From NCBI RefSeq assembly GCF_023343835.1, contig NC_064435.1, positions 82,594,134 through 82,658,133 of the forward strand: a stretch of DNA of 64,000 nt, read 5' to 3'. This DNA comes from Lagopus muta (taxonomy: Eukaryota; Chordata; Aves; Galliformes; Phasianidae). Below the pieces are notes generated by a model. The model made no database searches and was not told the DNA's origin. It saw only the letters and a list, made by a program, of their open reading frames with translations. Shown one piece after another: positions 40,501 to 49,500 of this stretch; within the stretch, counting starts at the first letter, position 1; every line of letters begins with the position of its first letter. Made by a program: the position numbers and the translations under genes.

Positions 40501-43500
40501 TGTGATCTGATTAGGATCTGGTCTAGAAGGTTAGACAAATGCAGATTGTCAGGAGGAATGGTAGGCAGTAGCCATGAAAACTGAAAAGATGTACAGGGAA
40601 TGGTTTTATGGTCTTTGCATTTCTTTGTGATCTTTATATCTACGCTTTCTCCAGTTAAGTCTTCCTTTCTATCACAAAGATCTTGCTGTACATGTTGTAG
40701 CAAAAGTGATGTGAAAGAGACTGGAGTCAATTATCTCTGAAGTTTTCACTGATAATGAAAGGATGGTCTTCAACTGACAGAAACACGTATCTTTCTGTTT
40801 TTTCAAAATTTATATGTTCTGTTTTCCCTTTTATTATTCTCTTCCATGAGTCTTCACAATGTGTTTTGAACTGATGAACCTTAGTTTGTGAGAGAAGATC
40901 ATTTGTACATGGCCAGAGATAAACAAGGGAGAATGTAGCTATTTAAACAAAAAAATACAAAACCAACCCTTTATTTGCATGTTGAGAAATCCAGATCCAG
41001 GGAGTTAGTTAGCAGTTGCTATCGGGGTCTTACCTTATCCTGCTGTTTTACAGGATTATGAGCTTCAGGTTGCTTCCTACAGTTCTGGATTAGAAACGTT
41101 GCTCAACATACCTATCAAAAAGTGTGTGGTTCAGTCTCCTGCAGTGCTGATTCTGCAAGAGGTATCTTTCTTTCCTTCCTCATCAGTCTTTTGAATACAT
41201 TTATTCATCTGCGTGAGCCGCTGTGAGTCATATCCAGCTATATAATAATTAGCACTGCCATTGGTAATGTTTACTAAGCACATATGCAAAAGTAATTAGT
41301 GCAGAATAGTTGCTGCACTGCAAAATTATACCTAGGCACATTTAGACAGTAGATTAACCCTCAGGAATTTGGCTCATTCCTATCCAATGTCCATTATATA
41401 CATATTGTGAGAAAGTAAGATCTGTGCCCCAAGTGGTTCAGTCACTTTCAAACTGGGAATTAACCATTATTTTAAAAGTTCAACTTGACTTACTTGTGAC
41501 TGTCAGGCAGGAGTAGCATGAAGAACCAAGAGATGAAGGCTTGGAATTACTACTATGTGAGCACTGGGGGAAAGTAATACTGAAAAAGATGTGGGTCTGT
41601 CAGAAGAGAGAATTTATATACTTGGGGTCACCAGGAAGCCATACAAATTTGCAAAGAGGAAACTTTGCTACTTAATTGTCAAATGACTTGTTTTCTCAAG
41701 TAAAACAGAATTCTTAAATAGTCTGAGAACTAGGTATGTTCATATCTAACTGCAGCATAAACTACTAATAATTCCCTTTTTCTTTTCAAGGCTAGCGAGG
41801 CTCAGGCTCGCTACATAGAGCTTCTTACAAGATCTGGAGATTATTACAAATTCTTGAGTGAAATGTTAAAGAGCATGGAGGACCTGAAGGTAATCTGCCT
41901 CTTTTATTTCCTTTGCCTTCTGTTTTTGTCACAGGTTAGCACTATCACTGATCCAAGAGTTTATACTTTAGTACAGTGCTAAACAATACACAAAGCTAAA
42001 TACTGAACTTTATCATTGAATAGGATGAAGGAGGCATGTGAGTAGTTTCATGCAACCTTTTTTTCAGAGTGTGGTGTCTTGCAGATTTACTGCCAAGATC
42101 TTGTGTGAGGTAGAGAATATTAGCCTTTGTGGTAAATAAGAGGGGCTTGATAAAATATGCAGGATGTTTTTATCTCCCTGTCAGAGTGATCTCAATAAGA
42201 ATACAGTTATCTCCATGCTGAAAACTTATCGTTAAAAGGACACACCTCATTGGTATCTATTGTTTAAAATGGACTAATGGCTGCATGGATTCCATTCAGG
42301 CCCATTTGAAATGTCATATATGAAGGATGAAAATTACTTGTTTGAAAATAAAATGGCCTGTAAACGAGGCTGTTTAATATTTTGCTGGTGAGCTCTTGGT
42401 ACACCAGATTTTGCTGTCTGTATTGCATCTCCCTTGTCCATCAAGTACTGTTTCCCTCTGAAAGTCATCATGTTGGTTTCTAAATAAAATCCGAATCTGA
42501 ATGAATAAGAGATTTGCCAGAATTTGCCTTGATGACTTTAAATTAAAAAGAATTTTGAGTTATCACTGAAGCAAATAAAATATATATCTTGTAAGTTGTC
42601 AGATTTGCAAGTGTATATTGTATTGATTGTGCTACTTTTGAAACAGTTGTCACAAGTGAGCATTTTTTTCTTTTTTTCCCCTTCTTTTGTTACCATTTTG
42701 TAGATGAAAGCCACAAAAATTGAACTTCTGGAAGAAGAACTCAGACTTGCCAGGGATTCAAATTCAGAGACAAACAACAAGCATAAATTCCTGGAACAGA
42801 ATCTGCAGAAGTACCAGATGGACATATCTCAGCTCAAAGCAAAGCTGATGAGTTTGGAGGAGATGAAAAGACAGGCTGAAATGGATGGAAATTCAGCTAA
42901 GCAAAACCTGGACAAATGCTATGCCCAAATAAAGGATCTAAATGACAGAATAACCAGGTTGACTTACGAGACTGAAGATGAGAAAAGGAAGAGGAAGTTG
43001 CTGGAGGACAGATATGAGCAACAAAAGAATGACTACGACCAGCTGCAGAAAACAAGACAAAACGAGAAAGACAGCCTTGGCTGGCAAAAGTTAGAATCTG
43101 AGAAGGTCATCAAGGAGAAGGAGTACGAAATAGAAAGATTAAGGGTTCTCCTGCAGGACGAAGGCACACGGAAGAGGGAGTATGAAAATGAGCTGGCTAA
43201 GGTAAGAAACCAGTTTAGCGAGGAGATGAGTAATTTAAAGAACAAGTATGAAACAGAAATTAATATTAAGAAGACCACAATCCAGCAGATAGCTGCACAG
43301 AAAGATGATGATGCGAAAGGTCTCAGAGCCCAGGTTGACAGACTGTCAAGAGAAAACAGAGACCTTAAGGATGAAATCGTGAGGCTGAACGATGCCATTC
43401 TGCAAACCACAGATCAGCGGAGGAGGGCAGAGGAAGATGCTCTTCAGCAGAAGGCTTGCAGTTCTGAGGTGTCACAGCAGAAGCACCAGTTAGAGCTGGA

Positions 43501-46500
43501 GCTGAAACAGATCATTCAGCTTCGTGGTGAAGACAACTCCAGATACAAGCAGGCTCTTGAAGAGGCTGCTGCTACTATTCAGGATAAAACTAAGGAGCTG
43601 GAAAGGCTAAAGCTTCAGCTTCAGGAAGAAGCTAAAAGCCGATGGGAACTTGAAAATGAGTTGGCTAAGGTAAGGAACAGTTATGATGAGGAAATTATTA
43701 GCTTAAAGAACAAGTATGAAACTGAGATTAATATCACAAAGACCACAATTCACCAGGTCACTATGCAAAAGGAAGAGGATACCAATAATTATAGAACGCA
43801 GCTTGATAATGCTATGAGAGAAAATAGGAATTTGTGTGAGGAAATTAGGAGACTGAAGAATACAATAACTCAAACAACAGATAATCTACGGAAAATAGAA
43901 GAGAATGCTCAGCAGCAGAAGGCAGCTGGCTCAGAGCTTTCTCAGAAGAAACAGCAGCTGGAGATTGAACTAAAACAAGTTATTCAAAGGCACTCTGATG
44001 AAAGCATGCGATACAAACAGTCGCTTGATGATGCATCTAAGACCATTAAAGAGAGAAACAAAGAGATTGAAAGGCTGAGAAAGTTGTTGGATGTAGAGAC
44101 AAGTCAAAGAAAAGAAATAGAGGATGAGAACAATCAGTTAAAAAGAGTTCAGTTTGACCTTCAGAAAGCAAACACGAGTGCTACTGAGACAATTAACAAG
44201 CTGAGGATCCAGGAGCAGGATCTGGCCAGACTGAAAATTGACTATGAAAGAGTTTTGCAAGAGAAAAAAGGCAGGGATCAAGAAAGTGCAAAGTTCCAAA
44301 GCACTGTAAAAGACTTGCAGATCCAAAAACATAAGCTGGAGGAGGAACTTTGCAGGCAGAATAAGAATGTGATGGAAGAGACAGCCAGGAGGAAGAAACT
44401 GGAAGAGGAAGTAGAAGGCATGAGGAGATCTCTGAGAGAGCAATCTGTTAAAATAACTAATCTCACACAGCAGATAGAGGAAGTGTCTATTGTAAAGAAG
44501 AGAAATGAAGATGACCTTAGACACCAAAGAGAAGCATTAGATGGTCATGTGAGAGAGAAACAAAGGTACATGGAGGAGATAAGAAAATACACATCTGACA
44601 TTGAGACTTTACGTCGTCAGTTGGTACAAGAACAGGAGCAATTGAAGCAGGCTCACCTGCGAAATGAGCACTTACAGAAAACCTCCGAGGAGAAGAGCAA
44701 AAACTTGAACGAGTGCAAAATCGAAATCGAAAGGCTTCAGTCTCTCACTGAGAACCTAACCAAGGAACACTTGTTACTGGAGGAAGAGCTGCGAAATGTT
44801 AGATTGGAGTATGATGATCTCAGAATGGTCAGAAGTGAAGTTGATGAGAAAAATTCTGCCATTGCTGAACTAAAGAATCAGCTTCAGACAAGCAGCAAGC
44901 AAACCCTGGAACTTCAGGGGTTGATTAATGATTTACAGAAAGAAAGGGAAAAATTGAGACAGGAAATTGAAAAATTCCAAAAGCAGGCTCTGGAGGTATT
45001 CACACATATTTTGATCCCAGCTTTACTGTCTCTCAGATATATAATTACTCACAATGTCCATTTGAACCAACTTAATTCACACCTTGCTGATTAAGTTCAC
45101 TGTACTTGTGACTAATATTCCTCTTATGGCCACTCTCCTCGTTATTTTTAAAAGAAAAATGGCAGAATTTGGCCACTTTCTTAGCCCCTTTACTCCCTGA
45201 GGACTGTGCTAGGAAACTTTAAAGTGTCTTTTTCACCTAGCTGAGCCTTGCCCTCAGCATGGAGGAAACCCTGGATATGTACCGGTCTTCACCAAACTAT
45301 CCTAAGGGAAAATAACAATACATGGAATACCACTGTGGTTTAGCTGTACTCTGCTGGCTGTGTGCTTCCTGGTCTGTTTTGGTCAGAATGGGTTAAAGCA
45401 GTCCTTTGAGCCTGACCTGAGCTGTAACACAAACTAAACAAGCTAAAAGCCCCAGAACCAACAAACCATCTAAGTGCTGTTTAGCTGCGTAAAGTGGTGA
45501 CTAAGAATTAAAAGTGATGCTGCCAGCTAAGATACCTAAAACCTAAATTTCAGTGACTGTTGGGACTTCTGTTCCTAAGTCATCAAGGGTGACTTAAATT
45601 TCACTATCAGCCCATGTTCCTTAAACTTGAGATGACAGTATAGATAAACTAAAGAAAAGATATTTTTGCATCTTCATTCTTCTACCTTTTGAAAATGTTT
45701 ATTTTTTTCTGTATTTGCCCTCCATGTTTTTTTCCTCATTCTCATCTATTCTGTCAGTTGTTTAGTTTTTCTTTAATTTTTAAAACCTTGATACTAATTT
45801 TTAATAACACTTAGCATTGCCTGACATCTATGCATACATACTGCATTTGTTACAAATATGTAACATGTTATTTGGTTTAATATGGACTGCATGTGAATGT
45901 GCATGTGTTAGTGTATAAAGGTGTGTGTGCATATATATATTATATTATGAAGATATGAAGGGAATTTAAATGTAAATCAACAAATTGTTTGAAACTAATA
46001 GGAAAAAGTGAGTCATATATTTCATTTTCATCCATGTGTGACCAGTTCTTAGCTGATATGTATTCACTCAGGTTAGTAGAATTATGCCAGGGTACACCTA
46101 CTGGGCAGCAGATTCTTAAAGAATCTTGAGTGCTCTGTGAGTGTACTATGAGACGCATGAAGAAGACATAAAGAGCTAACTAAATCACTAGAAAGTTAAG
46201 ATTGTAGGTAATAGATTGGAGACTCTGGTACTAAAGACACCTTCATTGAAGGGACAGATGTACCTTCGCTGGTTTATTTTATTCATGGTCTTGGGTAAGG
46301 CACTGCTGTGACTGGAATGTTTTCCAGTGGCAGTTTGTTGCAGATTAAATGACAGGCTGAAGGGTAAGTGGAGAGCATATGTCTAACTATCTTCTCTTGT
46401 TTTATTTCTTGTTTAAAATTTTAGGCATCCAATAGGATTCAAGAATCCAAAAATCAATATAACCACATTATGCAAGAAAGAGAAACCTTGCTGATAAAAA

Positions 46501-49500
46501 TGAGTGCTCTAGAGCAAGACAAAGCCAGGCTGCAGAGATTAGAAGAGGAGTTGAACCGTTTGAAAGTTAACCTGGAATCAGAGTCTCGTTTGAAGCAACG
46601 CCTGGAAAATGAGAAACAACAAATCCTGAATGACCTCAACCAATGGAAGAACCAGCACTCCCGGACAGAGGAATCCATAAGGAAGATCCAGTGTGAGAGA
46701 GAGAAGAGTGAGAGGGAGAAGAACACCTTGAGGAGTGAGATTGAAAGGCTGCAGATGGAGATTAAAAGGATTGAGGAGAGATACCGATGCAGACTGGAAG
46801 AGACTGCTGTCAAAAGCCAGTCAGAGTTGGAATCTGAGCGTCTCAGGCTGCAGAGAGAGATCGAGAAACTTAAACAGCGCCCATATGGGTCCCACAGATC
46901 TACTCAGACTGAAGAAGACTTCTGTATTGATGCTTCCAAGTTGGTGTTCAATGGGCTGCGGAAGAAAATTACAGCAATGCAGCTGTATGAGTGTCAGCTT
47001 ATAGACAAACTCACGCTGGATAAACTGCTGAAGGGGCAGAGGTCAGTAGAAGAAGTCGCTGCTGACATTGAACCCTTTCTGAAAGGGGCAGGTGCTATTG
47101 CAGGAGTGTCTGTTTTACCCAGACAGAAGTACTCCTTTGTTGAGGCCAAACGGAACCAGCTGCTTACGGCAGAAAATGCAGTCCTGCTCTTGGAAGCCCA
47201 GGCAGCAACAGGAGGAGTGATAGACCCACACCGCAATGAGGTATTAACAGTGGACAGTGCTATTGCCAGAGATCTGATTGACTTTGATGACAGAGAACAA
47301 ATCTATACGGCAGAAAAGGCTATTACAGGTTTTAAAGATCCTTTCTCAGGCAAAACTGTGCCACTATCTGAAGCCATGAAGAAAAACTTGATTGACAGAG
47401 AAACTGGGATGCGTCTGCTTGAAGCCCAGCTGGCTGTGGGAGGGATTGTTGATCCTGTCAACAGTGTTTTCCTACCCAAAGATGTAGCTTTATCCCGTGG
47501 ATTGATTGACAAAGATTTGTACAGGATTCTAAACAACTGCCAAAGCACCACGAAGAACTTCATTGATCCCAGCACCAAAAAGGCAGTCACTTACATGCAG
47601 CTAAAGGAAAAATGCAGGATTGAGCCACATACTGGCTTGCTACTCCTTCCAGTGCAGAAGAGGAGTATGTCATTCCAAGGGATCAGGCAGCCTGTCTCAG
47701 CAGATGCTCTTCTTGAGGCTGGAATTATTAAGGAATCAACAAGGAATGATTTGGAAAGAGGTGCAATTACAGTGGAAGAAGTGAGTGAGAGGATTATCGA
47801 TTTCCTTCAGGGCTCTAGCTGTATTGCAGGTATCTACAATGAGGCTACTAAAGAGAAACTTGGCATTTACCAGGCTATGAAAATAGGCTTGGTTAGACCA
47901 GGGACAGCCCTTGAACTCCTAGAAGCCCAGGCAGCCACCGGATTCATAGTCGATCCTGTCAGCAACGCGAGGCTGCCTGTTGAGGAAGCTTATAAAAGAG
48001 GTCTTGTTGGAATAGAATTTAAAGAGAAGCTTCTCTCTGCTGAAAGAGCTGTCACTGGGTACAAAGACCCAGAAACTGGAAACATCATTTCTCTGTTTCA
48101 AGCAATGAATAAAGAGCTCATAGAAAGAGGCCATGGCATTCGCTTGCTGGAGGCCCAGATTGCCACTGGTGGAATCATTGACCCCAAAGAAAGCTACCGC
48201 CTGCCAGTAGAGACAGCCTACAAGCGTGGCTACTTCAATGAGGAGCTCAACCAGATTCTTAGTGATCCAAGCGATGACACCAAAGGGTTTTTTGATCCTA
48301 ATACGGAAGAGAACTTGACCTACTTGCAGCTGAAAGAAAGATGCATAAAGGATGATGCAACAGGGCTCTGTCTTCTGCCCCTGAGGGAGAAGAAGAAGGT
48401 GGTACACACCTCACAGAAGAACACCCTTAGGAAGCGTCGAGTTGTCATTGTAGATCCAGAAACAAACAGGGAAATGTCAGTGCAGGAGGCATACAGCAAA
48501 GGCCTCATAGATTTTGACACCTATACAGAACTAGCTGAACAGGAGTGTGAGTGGGAAGAAATAACTATTACAGGATCAGATGGTAGCAGTAGAGTAGTCC
48601 TTGTTGACAGGAAAACAGGTAGCCAGTATGATATACAAGATGCTATTGATAAAGGTCTGGTAGAGAAGAAATTCTTTGATCAATACCGTTCTGGCAGCTT
48701 AAGCCTGACTCAGTTTGCAGACATGATTTCCTGCCGTAATGGCACCGATGAGGTGTTTCGACATGAATCGGTGACTCGGTCTCCCACAGTCCTGAGTGTC
48801 AGGAGTTCTTCCTCGCTGATAAGGAGTGGTTCATTCTCAGAGACCCCAGATGAGTGCAGTCCCATTGCAGCCATATTTGACACCGAAAACTTGGAGAAAA
48901 TCTCAATTTCAGAAGCTATACAGCGGGGCATTGTGGATAGCATCACCGGGCAACGGTTACTTGAAGCCCAAGCCTGCACAGGGGGCATAATATGCCCTAC
49001 CACAGGCCAAAGGCTCTCCCTTCAGGAAGCTACCAATCAGGGCATCATTGATCAGGATATGGCCACGCGGCTCAAACCAGCCCAGAAGGCCTTCATAGGA
49101 TTTGAAGGCATAAAGAGCGGACGCAAGAGGATGTCAGCAGCAGAAGCAGTCAAGGAAAAATGGTTGCCTTATGAGGCTGGGCAGCGGTTCCTTGAATTCC
49201 AGTACCTCACCGGTGGTCTCGTGGATCCAGAAGTACGTGGAAGAATAAGTATTGAAGAAGCCATTCGAAATTCATTGATTGATGGTCGTGCTGCCCAGAA
49301 ATTGCAAGACACCAACAGCTATCCCAAAATACTGACCTGCCCCAAGACCAAGCTGAAAATATCCTACAAAGATGCAATGAATCGGTCAATGGTGGAAGAT
49401 ATCACTGGTCTCAAACTCTTGGAAGCAGCCTCTGTTTCGTCTAAAGGTATATCCAGTCCCTACAATGTCTCTTCAGCACCCGGCTCTCGCTCTGGCTCTC

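Larger units (their letters stand above)
21655..42703 (+). other. DSP: DSP introns 2-22 (non-exonic parts of this span)
   Basis: The introns between exons 2 and 23 range from about 0.3 kb (introns 3 and 16) to about 2.6 kb (intron 4). They are AT-rich with polypyrimidine tracts before each acceptor. I saw simple repeats only, such as TTCC units near 24210 and T/G-rich runs near 26018 and 28860. There is no recognisable CR1 copy, no second gene and no clear RNA gene. Confidence 0.8.

Noticed and set aside
42704..45094. 796-codon open frame taken as a complete protein
   Set aside because: It is DSP exon 23. The last 32 codons and the stop are intron 23 sequence past the donor at 44996; the conserved protein continues with exon 24.
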